64,000 nucleotides of DNA from Candidatus Kapaibacterium sp. (lineage in GTDB: Bacteria > Bacteroidota > Ignavibacteria > Kapaibacteriales > HRBIN21), in contig CALKEU010000001.1 of assembly GCA_938084565.1 (NCBI GenBank), positions 124,001-188,000 on the forward strand, in the 5' to 3' direction. Of the stretch, positions 18,266 to 29,614 are shown one piece after another. A program made the translations under genes and the position numbers. The notes below the pieces were generated by a model. That model saw nothing but the letters and a program-made list of their open reading frames with translations. It made no database searches and had not been told where the DNA came from. Position 1 is the stretch's first letter. Every line of letters begins with the position of its first letter.

Positions 18266-18759
18266 TGCGGTGGAGTATCTTCAGTGTGGGAGTGATGGGC
18301 GCAGGGTTGCTGCTCATTGCAGGGTGCCAGCCCAAGCCGCGCCCGATTCGGTTCGGGGAAGAAGTCTGCGCATACTGTCAGATGGGAATTTCCGACCCGC
18401 GGTTCGGAGCGGAACTAGTCACACAGCAGGGAAAGATTTTCGTCTTCGACGCTCTCGAATGCATGGTAGGATTTGAGCATGCTGAACTCATCCCTGTCGA
18501 GCGTATTCACTCCCGCTGGGTTATTGACTTCAGCCAACCGGGGGAGCTCATTGCAGCAGAGTCAGCCGAATTCGTCTTCACTGTTGAAGTGCACAGTCCG
18601 ATGGGCCTCAATGTATACGCTGTTCCCCGAGGGCGCTATGTTCAAGATCCGGAGCTCCCACGGGGCCGCGTTCTCACCTGGCAGGAGGTCGTCGAGCTGG
18701 TTCGCACGCAGTGGCGCGAGGGCCCTCCGCGTGGCTCTCCCACACCACAGACACAGTGA
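18265..18759 (+). CDS. nosL: Copper chaperone lipoprotein NosL
   Basis: 164 residues. The N-terminus is a lipoprotein signal ending LLLIAGC. The Cu(I)-binding motif CAYCQMGISDPRFGAEL is the NosL hallmark, followed by KIFVFDALECMVGF. NosL delivers copper to NosD or NosZ in the periplasm for CuZ assembly. It sits between nosB and nosD in a tightly overlapping cluster. Confidence 0.95.
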   Translation: MRWSIFSVGVMGAGLLLIAGCQPKPRPIRFGEEVCAYCQMGISDPRFGAELVTQQGKIFVFDALECMVGFEHAELIPVERIHSRWVIDFSQPGELIAAESAEFVFTVEVHSPMGLNVYAVPRGRYVQDPELPRGRVLTWQEVVELVRTQWREGPPRGSPTPQTQ

Positions 18760-20005
18760 ACGGCCCCAGTCCCTTTCGTGGAGGGTCGGCACGCTCCTTC
18801 TCTTCCTGCTCGTCTGCGTGCCATCTCCAGCTCGGCTTCTCCTCGTAGGATCCCCAGAAATACCGACGTTGCGAGCAGCCCTCCAACAGGCGCACCCGGG
18901 AGATACGCTCCGCCTCTTGCCCGGCATCTATCGGGAGCAGGAGCTGACGGTCACGGTTCCGCTCCTCATCGAAGGAACCCACTCGGCCATCATCGACGGA
19001 GAGGGTAAAGGGCAAATCCTCCAGATCTCCGCCTCCGGTACCACAATCCGGGGGCTGACATTTCGCCGCTCAGGCCTGAGTTTCCTACGGGATAATGCTG
19101 CCATCCGGGTAGAGGGAGCCACAGACTGCCGAATCGAGCAGAACCGACTGGAGGAATGCTTCTTCGGAATTTACCTGGCGAAAGCTGCCCGCTGTACGGT
19201 CGAGGGGAATATCATCGCTGGCCAAGCCCAACGGGAAGCCACCTCCGGCAATGGCATCCATGCATGGTACTGCCGTGATCTGGTCGTCCGCGCCAACGTC
19301 GTCATGCGCCACCGCGACGGCATCTATTTCGAATTCGTCCGCCACAGCCTCGTCGAACACAACACATCGGAGAACAACCTCCGCTATGGACTCCACTTCA
19401 TGTTCTCCGACAGCTGCCGGTACGCCTATAACCTCTTTCGCGGCAACCGATCTGGCGTCGCTGTGATGTACTCGCACTCCATCCTCGTACAGCACAACCG
19501 CTTCGAGTACAACTGGGGCTCTTCCGCCTACGGCCTCCTCCTCAAAGACATTAGCCGCAGCCGAATCCAGCACAACCTGTTCCTCAGCAACACTACGGGG
19601 CTCTATATGGAATCGGCCACAGACAATCTCATCGATAGCAACCGCCTACAGGCCAACGGATGGGCTCTGCGCCTGATGGCTAGCTCGACAGGCAACCTCT
19701 TCGTGGCGAATAGCTTCGTTGCCAACACTACGGACCTGGCAACCAATAGCTCCTACACCCTCAACACCTTTCGCGCTAACTACTGGAGCCGCTATCGGGG
19801 CTATGACCTTAACCGGGATGGGTACGGCGATACCCCCTTCTACCCGGTCAATGCCTTTGCCATACTGACGGAACGCTACCCTGCGCTCCTCATGCTATTA
19901 CGGAGCTTCATCGTCGAGCTACTCGAACTCGCCGAGCGTATCTTCCCCGTCCTGATCCCAGCAGCCATTAGCGATCCAACACCACTGATTGCGCCTGCCG
20001 TATGA
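18731..20005 (+). CDS. nosD: Periplasmic copper-site maturation protein NosD
   Basis: About 424 residues. No ATG fits; GTG 18731 is the best start, giving a signal peptide (WRVGTLLLFLLVCVPSPA) and overlapping nosL by 29 bases. The body is a right-handed parallel beta-helix of repeated asparagine-rich rungs (for example LVEHNTSENNLRYGLHFMFS and SRIQHNLFLSNTTGLYMES), with the NosD-typical end YDLNRDGYGDTPFYP. NosD works with the NosFY transporter in building the CuZ centre. The start is uncertain; the identity is not. Confidence 0.93.
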   Translation: MALPHHRHSERPQSLSWRVGTLLLFLLVCVPSPARLLLVGSPEIPTLRAALQQAHPGDTLRLLPGIYREQELTVTVPLLIEGTHSAIIDGEGKGQILQISASGTTIRGLTFRRSGLSFLRDNAAIRVEGATDCRIEQNRLEECFFGIYLAKAARCTVEGNIIAGQAQREATSGNGIHAWYCRDLVVRANVVMRHRDGIYFEFVRHSLVEHNTSENNLRYGLHFMFSDSCRYAYNLFRGNRSGVAVMYSHSILVQHNRFEYNWGSSAYGLLLKDISRSRIQHNLFLSNTTGLYMESATDNLIDSNRLQANGWALRLMASSTGNLFVANSFVANTTDLATNSSYTLNTFRANYWSRYRGYDLNRDGYGDTPFYPVNAFAILTERYPALLMLLRSFIVELLELAERIFPVLIPAAISDPTPLIAPAV

Positions 20006-20709
20006 TCGAATTCCACAACGTCACGAAGCGCTTCGGGAAACATACAGCTCTGCAGGATGTCTCCTTCGCCCTGCAGTCGGGCACGAGTGTGGCTCTCCTC
20101 GGGCCCAATGCCTCGGGAAAGACCACGCTGTTGAAGTGCCTGCTAGGACTGATCCATCCGGACGCGGGCGCTATTACTGTCGGTGGTATCCCAATCACGC
20201 AGTCGCCCACCTACCGCCAGCGCATTGGCTACATGCCTCAGCATCCCCACTTTCCGGACAACCTCCGGGCTGCTGAAGTCATTGAGCTGGTCAAGCGTGT
20301 CCGCGGTCTATCGGGGCCGGTTGAGACCCCCTATATCGAGCGCTTCCAACTCGAGTCGGAGCTGGCAAAACCAATTCGCGCCCTTTCTGGAGGTACACGA
20401 CAGAAACTCAGCGCTGTGCTGGCATTTATGGCGGAGACGGATATCCTCGTGCTCGACGAGCCGACAGCTAGTCTCGACCCACTGGCCTTGCGCGCTTTGA
20501 AAGACGAGCTCCACCGTCGCCGCGCCAGCGGCTGCACGATTATGATGACAACCCACACACTTGCTGATGTTCCAGAGTTGAGCGACGAAATCTTCTTTCT
20601 GTTCGAAGGCCGGATTGCCCTCCACGAACGTGTAGCCGATCTACTGGCTACCGCTCAGGGGAACCGCTTCGACGAAGCCCTCATCGGTCGACTCCGGCAA
20701 CGGCTATGA
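20002..20709 (+). CDS. nosF: ABC transporter ATPase NosF
   Basis: 235 residues, ATGA-coupled to nosD. Walker A GPNASGKTT (34-42), Q-loop in IGYMPQHP, signature ALSGGTRQKLS, Walker B DILVLDEPTASLD and switch His in MMTTHTLAD are all intact. It powers the NosFY complex, which works with NosD in maturation of the NosZ copper-sulfide centre. It overlaps nosY by 4 bases. Confidence 0.95.
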   Translation: MIEFHNVTKRFGKHTALQDVSFALQSGTSVALLGPNASGKTTLLKCLLGLIHPDAGAITVGGIPITQSPTYRQRIGYMPQHPHFPDNLRAAEVIELVKRVRGLSGPVETPYIERFQLESELAKPIRALSGGTRQKLSAVLAFMAETDILVLDEPTASLDPLALRALKDELHRRRASGCTIMMTTHTLADVPELSDEIFFLFEGRIALHERVADLLATAQGNRFDEALIGRLRQRL

Positions 20710-21488
20710 ACACTGGTCGAATCATCCTGGACTTCCAGCTCCGCCATGCTGTCCGCAGCCGCTGGCTGCTCCTCTACGGGGGGAGCTTGCTCGTGCTCAC
20801 CACCCTCCTGATCTGGTTCGGGGGCACGGCTGAACATGCGGTTGTGAGCCTCCTCAATGTTGTCCTCCTGCTCGTGCCGCTCATTGCGCTCCTCTACGGC
20901 GTTCTCGGGATCAGTCAAGCACGGGAGTTCCTCGAGCTCATGCTGGCTCAGCCTCTGGAGCGCCGCGTGCTGTTCTGGGGTGTGTTCACGGGTATGGCTG
21001 CCCCTCTGGCGCTCATTGTCCCCGTAAGCTTTGGTATTCCCTGGCTCTTAGGAGTACGGCAGCTGTGGGGAGTCTATGCAACGCTTGCCGGTGGGAGCAT
21101 TGCTCTCACGCTCATCGGCACTGCTTTCGGGATGGCCTTTGCACTGCGGTGGGATGACCGTCTGCGAGCCTTCGGTATGACTATAGCTCTCTGGTTCCTG
21201 CTTGCGGTAGTCTACGATGCTGTCATCCTCGTGCTCGGTATCACCTTGCGGGACTATCCCATTGAGCATGGGCTCTTGGTGCTCCTGTTCCTGAATCCCA
21301 TCGACCTGGTGCGGGTTGCGACATTACTCCAACTGGATGCCGCAGCCCTCCTGGGATACACCGGTGCTCTGCTACAGCACTTCGTCGGCAATATTGCCGG
21401 CATCATGCTCACGATTGCAGCACTCCTCCTCTGGACCCTTCTCCCGCTGGCCCTGGCTATGCGCAGCTTTGTACGGAAGGATTTCTAA
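20706..21488 (+). CDS. nosY: ABC transporter permease NosY
   Basis: 260 residues with six predicted membrane helices, beginning with WLLLYGGSLLVLTTLLIWFG and ending LLWTLLPLALAMRSF. ABC-2-type permease architecture and its ATGA overlap with nosF identify it as NosY, the membrane half of the NosDFY machine. It is the last gene of the cluster and converges on lpxB with a 25-base gap and no visible terminator. Confidence 0.93.
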   Translation: MNTGRIILDFQLRHAVRSRWLLLYGGSLLVLTTLLIWFGGTAEHAVVSLLNVVLLLVPLIALLYGVLGISQAREFLELMLAQPLERRVLFWGVFTGMAAPLALIVPVSFGIPWLLGVRQLWGVYATLAGGSIALTLIGTAFGMAFALRWDDRLRAFGMTIALWFLLAVVYDAVILVLGITLRDYPIEHGLLVLLFLNPIDLVRVATLLQLDAAALLGYTGALLQHFVGNIAGIMLTIAALLLWTLLPLALAMRSFVRKDF

Positions 21489-21513
21489 GGCGACTGCACT
21501 TCTGGCGATCTGC

Positions 21514-22629
21514 TCACGCAGCTTTGACAGGGATGCGCTCGAGCTCTGCGGCAAGGACTGCTGCCGCACGTTGTGCTACCCCTGGTCCGCCCAAGAGGGC
21601 GCGCAGATGCTGGAAGCTCTCCCATTGGTGTCGGGCAACTTCGGGATCGAGAAGGCGCAGGAGCGCTCCGACCAACGTAGCCGGGCGTGCCCGATGCTGC
21701 AAGAATTCTGGCACAATTGGAGCCCTCAGCAGTACATTGACCAGCACAACCGACGGCAGTTGCACGAGCAGTCGGGCAATCCCGTAAGAGAGCCACGACA
21801 TTCGATAGAATGCCACAAAGGGCATGCCGCACAGAGCCGCCTCCAGTGTCGATGTTCCTACCTTCACCAGTCCCGCTCGGCTTGTCTGCAGGAGCCCATA
21901 GGGATCCGCATGCCACTTCCAGAGCTGTTCTGCCGCAACGCTTGCCGACCACGGCGCCGAGGGGATTGCCGCAGCGACGGTCGCCTGCGGGAGCTCCCGC
22001 CGCAACTCTAACGCCACTTGCTGCAGGAGGGGCAGATGGTAACGGAGTTCCTGAGGACGACTGCCGGGAAAGAGGGCAATCTGCAGCGGCCGTCTCTCTG
22101 GCGGTTCGGGAGCATGAGCAAGCTGAGGCTCGTCCATGAGTGGATGTCCCACAAAGGTGCACCGCACCCCCGCTTGCCCGAAGAATTCCACCTCGAAGGG
22201 GAAAGCAACGAGGAGGAGGGTGACCGCACGGGCCAGTGTCTGCAACCGCCACCGCCCCCACGCCCACGTCTGCGGGGCAATGTAGTAGTAGACAGGCTTC
22301 CCAAGCCGGGCCACTCGTTCTGCCAAGCGGAGATTGAAGCCGGGATAGTCCACAAGGAGCACCGCATCCACCCCTTGGGTCCGAACAATTCCTTCGCACC
22401 GCCGCAGAAGACCTCGGAAGAAACCATAGTGGCGCATGGCTTCCCAGAAGCCGACCACGCTCAGGCGGGAAAGCGACACCAGGGAGTGCAAGCCCTCTGC
22501 CTCCATCCGCGGCCCCCCAATACCGATGAATTCCACCTCCGGATCGAGCTGTCGCCAGGCTGCCATGAGCCGCGCGGCGTAGCGCTCCCCGGAAGGCTCA
22601 CCGGCAACAATGAAAACACGTCGGCCCAT
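21514..22629 (-). CDS. lpxB: Lipid-A-disaccharide synthase
   Basis: 371 residues. The start at 22629 (MGRRVFIVAGEPSGERYAA) overlaps the preceding stop as TAATG; longer frames upstream lack support. GEPSGE at the N-terminus, GIGGPRMEAEGL, LLVDYPGFNLRLA and YYIAPQTWAWGRWR are the LpxB signatures. It joins UDP-2,3-diacylglucosamine and lipid X to make the lipid A disaccharide at the inner membrane. It shows that the cell makes lipid A and ends a long minus-strand run that includes acyl- and heptosyltransferases. Confidence 0.95.
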   Translation of the reverse strand: MGRRVFIVAGEPSGERYAARLMAAWRQLDPEVEFIGIGGPRMEAEGLHSLVSLSRLSVVGFWEAMRHYGFFRGLLRRCEGIVRTQGVDAVLLVDYPGFNLRLAERVARLGKPVYYYIAPQTWAWGRWRLQTLARAVTLLLVAFPFEVEFFGQAGVRCTFVGHPLMDEPQLAHAPEPPERRPLQIALFPGSRPQELRYHLPLLQQVALELRRELPQATVAAAIPSAPWSASVAAEQLWKWHADPYGLLQTSRAGLVKVGTSTLEAALCGMPFVAFYRMSWLSYGIARLLVQLPSVVLVNVLLRAPIVPEFLQHRARPATLVGALLRLLDPEVARHQWESFQHLRALLGGPGVAQRAAAVLAAELERIPVKAA

Positions 22630-23432
22630 TACGGCTCTAATTGCACCAGCTGACGAAGAGCTGCAATCTCCGTCCGCGTCAGATGTCGCGCTCGCCCTCG
22701 CGGAAGCCCCTGGCATGTCAAAAACGCAAAGGCCCGCCGGTGGAGAGCACGCACGCGATAGCCTAACTTGGCAAAAGCTCGATGCAGCAAGCGATCGCCT
22801 CCGAGCACCTCTACATATACACGACGCCGATCGTGTGGATCGAGCTCAAGAGCGTTAGCCTTGAAACTGCCCTGCCGCATTGTGATTCCGTCAAGCAGCC
22901 GACGGAGATCCTCCGGACGCACGGCACGGTCTAGGGTAACCGTGTAAGTCCGCGGCACCTTGTAGCGCGGGTGTAAGAGCCGATTGGCCAATTCGCCATC
23001 ATTGGTCAGCAGCAGTGCGCCTGTGGCATTGCGGTCGAGACGCCCCACCGGGTAGACGCGCTCCTTCGTCCAGACAAGCTGCACAACGGTCTTGCGCCCC
23101 TTCTCGTCCCGGACCGTGCACAGATAGTCCTTCGGCTTGTGGAGCAGAAGATAGACCAGACGTCGTGAGGAGCGCACTCGATTGTTGTCCACCGTGACCT
23201 CATCCCAGGGGAAGACCCGCATGCCGATGACAGCTGGCTGACCGTTGACCTTGACGCGCCCCTGCCGAATGAGTTCATCGGCCTTGCGCCGCGAGGCAAT
23301 CCCTGCATCGGCGAGAAACTTATTCAGTCGTATGCCGCGCTCAGACGACGTCTCCCGACGTTGCTGCTGCACCATGGCCACCAGAGAACACCTAATCTCC
23401 AGCGGACACAGACGCACGTGGGGCTTGCTCAT
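22629..23432 (-). CDS. rRNA large-subunit pseudouridine synthase, RluB/RsuA family
   Basis: 267 residues if begun at ATG 23432, which overlaps the heptosyltransferase stop as TAATG; ATG 23375 is an alternative giving 248. An S4 RNA-binding domain (IRLNKFLADAGIASRRKADE) precedes the catalytic domain with GRLDRNATGALLLTNDGEL, where the Asp is the nucleophile, and KVPRTYTV. It isomerises a uridine in rRNA, probably 23S U2605 if RluB. The RluB, RluE, RluF and RsuA subfamilies are hard to separate by eye. Its stop is coupled to lpxB. Confidence 0.88.
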   Translation of the reverse strand: MSKPHVRLCPLEIRCSLVAMVQQQRRETSSERGIRLNKFLADAGIASRRKADELIRQGRVKVNGQPAVIGMRVFPWDEVTVDNNRVRSSRRLVYLLLHKPKDYLCTVRDEKGRKTVVQLVWTKERVYPVGRLDRNATGALLLTNDGELANRLLHPRYKVPRTYTVTLDRAVRPEDLRRLLDGITMRQGSFKANALELDPHDRRRVYVEVLGGDRLLHRAFAKLGYRVRALHRRAFAFLTCQGLPRGRARHLTRTEIAALRQLVQLEP

Positions 23433-24508
23433 TATTCGAGCACTGCCAGCACCCGCTGGAGCACCATTGCCGGGGAGATCTCCTGCAAACAGGCATGGGT
23501 CCGCACAGGACAGCGATTCCCACCGTGGAGAGAGCAGGGGCGACACGGCAGAGAACGTTCCACCACAGCCGAGCCAGGCAGCCGCGGAGCAAATCCAAAC
23601 TGCGGGATCGTCGGCCCAAAGAGTGCTACCACTGGGGTGCCCACCAGCTCGGCCAGATGAATTGGAGCACTGTCATTGCAGACAACGCATCCGGCGCGAC
23701 GCAGCAAGGCCAGCAAATGCGGTATCTCCAAGCGACCTGCTAGCGATATACCCCCGCCGGCATCGGCGATGGTCTCGCACAGCTCCCGCTCAGCCGCACT
23801 GCCGATGAGGACAACAGCACAGCCACGTCGCCCGAGTTCATGCGCCAGTGTAGCATAATGGCGTGCACTCCAGCGCTTGGTCTTCCAAGCCGATCCAGGC
23901 GCCAGAACGACGAGCCGACTCTGTTCTCCGACGCCGATTGCACTCAGCAGCTGCGTAACACTCTGCTCGGCCTCCCCCAGCGGACGCAGAGCAGCAACCA
24001 CCCCTGCCAAAGCACGCCACCGATCCCCTACATCCGCAAAGGCGCTCAAGAAGGCCAGGGTGCGCTCGACTTCGTGCAGATGCCAATGGTAGGGGACACA
24101 CACGTTGTAAACCCACGGCAGAGCACTCCGACTGCTCCCGACAGCATAGCGCGGTGAACTCCACAGCGCCAGTAGCGCCGTCCGCATTGAGCGGTGGGGG
24201 ACCAAGAGCACTTCCGCCCCCCACTGACGCACACGCTGTGCACAGCGGCGCAATCCACTCCAGCCAGCGTCCGCACCACGCTTATCGTAGAGAATTACCT
24301 CATCGACAGCCTCCACGCACGCAGCCAAAGCAGCCGCTGCCGGTCTGCCCACAATGAGTGCACGCTGCGCTTCTGGATGAAGCTGCCGCAGTGCCTCCAG
24401 CAAGGGCAGTGTCAGAACCACATCGCCAAGATAGGCCGTCTGCACGACGGCAATACGGCTGAATTCACGCAGATACGGTCGATGGCGTCCCGTAAAGCGG
24501 GCGAGCAT
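23432..24508 (-). CDS. ADP-heptose:LPS heptosyltransferase family (GT9)
   Basis: 358 residues from ATG 24508 with GGTGGA in front. The GT9 fold is shown by IAVVQTAYLGDVVLTLPLL at the N-terminus, LVVLAPGSAWKTKRW in the middle and CVVCNDSAPIHLAELVGTPVVALFGPT near the C-terminus. The family transfers heptose onto the Kdo-lipid A core. Whether it is the first or second heptosyltransferase (WaaC or WaaF) is undecided, though the WaaF-like end seems closer. The start overlaps the acyltransferase end by 44 bases. Confidence 0.9.
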   Translation of the reverse strand: MLARFTGRHRPYLREFSRIAVVQTAYLGDVVLTLPLLEALRQLHPEAQRALIVGRPAAAALAACVEAVDEVILYDKRGADAGWSGLRRCAQRVRQWGAEVLLVPHRSMRTALLALWSSPRYAVGSSRSALPWVYNVCVPYHWHLHEVERTLAFLSAFADVGDRWRALAGVVAALRPLGEAEQSVTQLLSAIGVGEQSRLVVLAPGSAWKTKRWSARHYATLAHELGRRGCAVVLIGSAAERELCETIADAGGGISLAGRLEIPHLLALLRRAGCVVCNDSAPIHLAELVGTPVVALFGPTIPQFGFAPRLPGSAVVERSLPCRPCSLHGGNRCPVRTHACLQEISPAMVLQRVLAVLE

Positions 24509-25412
24509 ATTTCCACCGGCGGTGCTGCCAGAGCCACAGCTCTGGATGTTGTCTGACAAGGGTTTCGACACGGTGCAGATAGCGCAGCGTCAACTCTCGT
24601 ACTCCATCGGCCGTATTGGGGACATCGGCACTGGGGAGCTCTTCCAACGGCACGAGGTAGCGCCCGTCCGGCTGACGGATGGCGAAGCCAAGGATAATGG
24701 GAACACGGAAGCGCAGGGCCAGGGCTGCCGGAAAGGTATGCACGGGCACTTCAGCCCCGAAGAAGGGGAGCCAGAGTGGCGACTCAGGCCTTGCGCGTTG
24801 ATCGGCCAACAGAGCAACAGCTTCCCGCCGTTGCAGGGCCCGAGCAATAGCCCACGGAGCTTGCTCAAGCTCGACGACGCGATTGCCCCATCGAGTCCGA
24901 TACCGGTTGAGCCATGCGTGGACCACTGGGTTGCTCTGCCGCTTGACCAGAACGGTCAAAGGGATGCCCAGCCGGCGCAGTGCCAGTCCGGCCGCACAGG
25001 CAAGCCACTCCCAATTCCCGTAGTGCGCCGAAAGGAGGAGCATGCCACGCCCTCGAGCAGCACACGCAGCAAAGAGCTCAGCGTTGAGGAACTGCAGTCG
25101 CTCCTCAAGCTCTTCCTCTGAAAGCCAGGCCAGACTGAGAACCTCCAAAAGCACAATGCCGCTGTTCGTGTAGCACCCCCGGGCCGTGTGTCGATGCCAC
25201 TGGAGCGTACGTTGGGGAAACCCTCGCCGGAGATTCTCTATCGCCGTCTGCCGTCGAGCAGGCTCGGCCCACCACCACAGCCGTCCCAGTGCCCATCCCA
25301 GCCTCCTGTAACACTGCCACGGTACGAAGCGAAGCAGGGGAGCTCCAAAACGCAAAACAGCTACAAGCAATCTCTCAGCCCACCGGAGGAGCCATGAGTG
25401 CATGGGTGACAT
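24465..25412 (-). CDS. Lysophospholipid acyltransferase family, LpxL/HtrB-like lipid A acyltransferase
   Basis: 315 residues from ATG 25412 (ATG 25403 possible). An N-terminal hydrophobic anchor is followed by the acyltransferase motif SAHYGNWEWL (His-x4-Glu), then KRQSNPVVHAWLNRYRTRWG and ALLADQRA, as in LpxL/HtrB. The C-terminal QHPELWLWQHRRWKY is also typical. It adds a secondary acyl chain to lipid A at the inner membrane. It sits in a run with heptosyltransferase and lpxB and overlaps the uracil-DNA glycosylase gene by 52 bases. Confidence 0.9.
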   Translation of the reverse strand: MSPMHSWLLRWAERLLVAVLRFGAPLLRFVPWQCYRRLGWALGRLWWWAEPARRQTAIENLRRGFPQRTLQWHRHTARGCYTNSGIVLLEVLSLAWLSEEELEERLQFLNAELFAACAARGRGMLLLSAHYGNWEWLACAAGLALRRLGIPLTVLVKRQSNPVVHAWLNRYRTRWGNRVVELEQAPWAIARALQRREAVALLADQRARPESPLWLPFFGAEVPVHTFPAALALRFRVPIILGFAIRQPDGRYLVPLEELPSADVPNTADGVRELTLRYLHRVETLVRQHPELWLWQHRRWKYARPLYGTPSTVSA

Positions 25413-26224
25413 GAGGCCCTATCCACATAGGCATCATAGAGACGGCGCAAGAGTTGCAAGTCCTGCCATGCTAATGATTTCCACTGCGGGTTGCGGAGCA
25501 GCGCTGCCGGATGGTAGGTCACCACCATCACCATCCCATGGAACGGGATGGGGCGTCCCCGGAGTTCGGCAATCTTATACTCCTTCTCCAGAAGCGCTGT
25601 GGCTGCCGTGGCACCGAGCACGAGCAGAAAAGCCGGCTGGATCAGCTCCAGCTGCTTCCACAGATATGGACGGCAGGTGCTGATCTCCTGCGGGGTCGGA
25701 CGACGATTGTTGGGTGGGCGGCATTTGAGGACGTTGCAGATATAGACATCCTCACGCCGTAGCTGAATGGCTTGCAGCATGCGGGTCAGAAGCTGTCCCG
25801 CTGCTCCGACAAAGGGCTCTCCACGAGCATCCTCCTCGGCCCCGGGAGCTTCCCCAATGACGACAATCTCCGCCCGTGGGTTGCCAGAACCAAAGACGAA
25901 GTTCGTACGTTGCAGGCCCAGCGAGCAGGCCGTACATGTGTGAATGAGCGCATAGAGCTCCGACAGGCTCTGACTCTGGAGCCACGGAGGACCCATCGCG
26001 AAAAGATCCTCTCCACCGATGGCCGGCATATGGAAGCGGGGCCGTTGTGGGCTCGGTAAGGGCAGCTCCTGCTCAGAGGTTCCTTGAGACCCGGCCATGG
26101 GAGAGGGAAACGGTCGGGAGGCTGCAGGTTCTACATAGAGCCGCTCCCCCACTACGGAACGCCGCAGCTGGATCCATTGCTGGAGCTGCGCCAGCAGCCT
26201 CGACGGCTGTCCCCCCGTTGTCAT
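25361..26224 (-). CDS. Uracil-DNA glycosylase, family 4 (iron-sulfur)
   Basis: 287 residues from ATG 26224. After a variable N-terminal extension of about 90 residues comes the family 4 core: [18 protein letters not shown] with two cluster cysteines, motif [18 protein letters not shown], the other cysteines in [11 protein letters not shown] and STCRPYL, and motif [10 protein letters not shown]. It removes uracil from DNA and holds a 4Fe-4S cluster. This family is common in thermophiles but also widespread elsewhere. The long N-terminal tail is seen in many FCB and other bacterial homologues. It follows gyrB after 2 bases. Confidence 0.93.
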   Translation of the reverse strand: MTTGGQPSRLLAQLQQWIQLRRSVVGERLYVEPAASRPFPSPMAGSQGTSEQELPLPSPQRPRFHMPAIGGEDLFAMGPPWLQSQSLSELYALIHTCTACSLGLQRTNFVFGSGNPRAEIVVIGEAPGAEEDARGEPFVGAAGQLLTRMLQAIQLRREDVYICNVLKCRPPNNRRPTPQEISTCRPYLWKQLELIQPAFLLVLGATAATALLEKEYKIAELRGRPIPFHGMVMVVTYHPAALLRNPQWKSLAWQDLQLLRRLYDAYVDRASCHPCTHGSSGGLRDCL

Positions 26225-26226
26225 GG

Positions 26227-28514
<2,288 letters not shown>

Positions 28515-28518
28515 CGGA

Positions 28519-29613
28519 CTACCTAGCCGGAGGAGCAATGAGCCAGTGCACACACCTGGCTGCATCGCGGAGCAAAGCGGCCGTCAGCGCAACCGCAAGT
28601 GCCGCTCCTACCAGGAGGTACGTTCCTGCAACCGGATACAGCAACACTGCCCATATCATCCACAGGGGGGCAACAAGCAGTGTCGAGCCCAGAGCTTCTC
28701 CTCCAATCACGACGAGCAGGCCCCCGGCAGAGAGTCCAGCCAAAACGAGCACCACAAACCCATGGAGCTGTGCCTCACTGCGAGCCCGCACAGCCAACCA
28801 CAACCCTAGAGCTGACATGAAGCCATAGCTGACCACAAGTACGCCCACACTGGCCAACCAGTTCCCTTGCAGCTTGCCCGCACTCTCCAACAGGCCCACG
28901 AGCACGGCCGTCTGGGCCAACCCAATCCCACTCAGCCCAAGAAACTTACCGGCTATAAACTCCCCTGCACTGACAATGCTCACAAGGAGTTCGGTTACCC
29001 GCGAAAATCGCTCCTCCGTCAGCGAACGAGCAGCCCATACAAGCGCATCGATCACCAGTATCAGTCCAGCAACACCCAGCAAAATCTGAGCCGAGCCAAA
29101 GGTCCGCTGCGGCAGAGGGTGCTCAGAGACCGAGATGGGCCAGAGAAGCTCTCGAGTGAGCTCTTCCGGAACTCCGCTCTGTTGTACCATCTCCACTCGC
29201 ATACGCTGCTCGAGGGAGCGGAGTAGTGCGCGCATAAGCGGCCGTGTTCCTGGGTGGCTCCAGAGACGAGCCTCCAGCCCACTTGCTGCTGGACGGAGGT
29301 GCAGTAGCCCTATCCACTGCCCACGCTCAACCCGCTCCAACAATTGCTGCCACACCATCGTATCCTCCGCAGCCAAGGGATAGACCACGAGTGGCCGTCC
29401 GATGGCTTCACTGCCCACCTCATGTAGCCACCGAAGCCATCGCCCGGTCTCATCCCAGACAGCCACTACCACCGGTCCCTCGCCTTCGGCTCGATCTGCA
29501 GTCCACCAGAGGAGTCCGACCAACCCGAAGGGCAGTACAAGGGTCAGTACGAAACTCCACTGGCGAAACTGCTGCTGCCACTCCCAGAGGGCAATCCGTC
29601 CGAGCCGGGACAT
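28519..29613 (-). CDS. ABC-2 type transporter permease
   Basis: 364 residues. One N-terminal membrane helix (WSFVLTLVLPFGLVGLLWW), an extracytoplasmic domain of about 150 residues, then five further helices from QILLGVAGLILVIDALVWAA on. The SLTEERFSRVTELLVSIVSAGEFIAGKFLG stretch is the NatB/YhaP-like ABC-2 signature. A partner ATPase is not adjacent; NosF is far off on the other strand. It lies one base after the TonB receptor gene. The substrate is unknown. Confidence 0.85.
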   Translation of the reverse strand: MSRLGRIALWEWQQQFRQWSFVLTLVLPFGLVGLLWWTADRAEGEGPVVVAVWDETGRWLRWLHEVGSEAIGRPLVVYPLAAEDTMVWQQLLERVERGQWIGLLHLRPAASGLEARLWSHPGTRPLMRALLRSLEQRMRVEMVQQSGVPEELTRELLWPISVSEHPLPQRTFGSAQILLGVAGLILVIDALVWAARSLTEERFSRVTELLVSIVSAGEFIAGKFLGLSGIGLAQTAVLVGLLESAGKLQGNWLASVGVLVVSYGFMSALGLWLAVRARSEAQLHGFVVLVLAGLSAGGLLVVIGGEALGSTLLVAPLWMIWAVLLYPVAGTYLLVGAALAVALTAALLRDAARCVHWLIAPPAR

Positions 29614-29614
29614 C

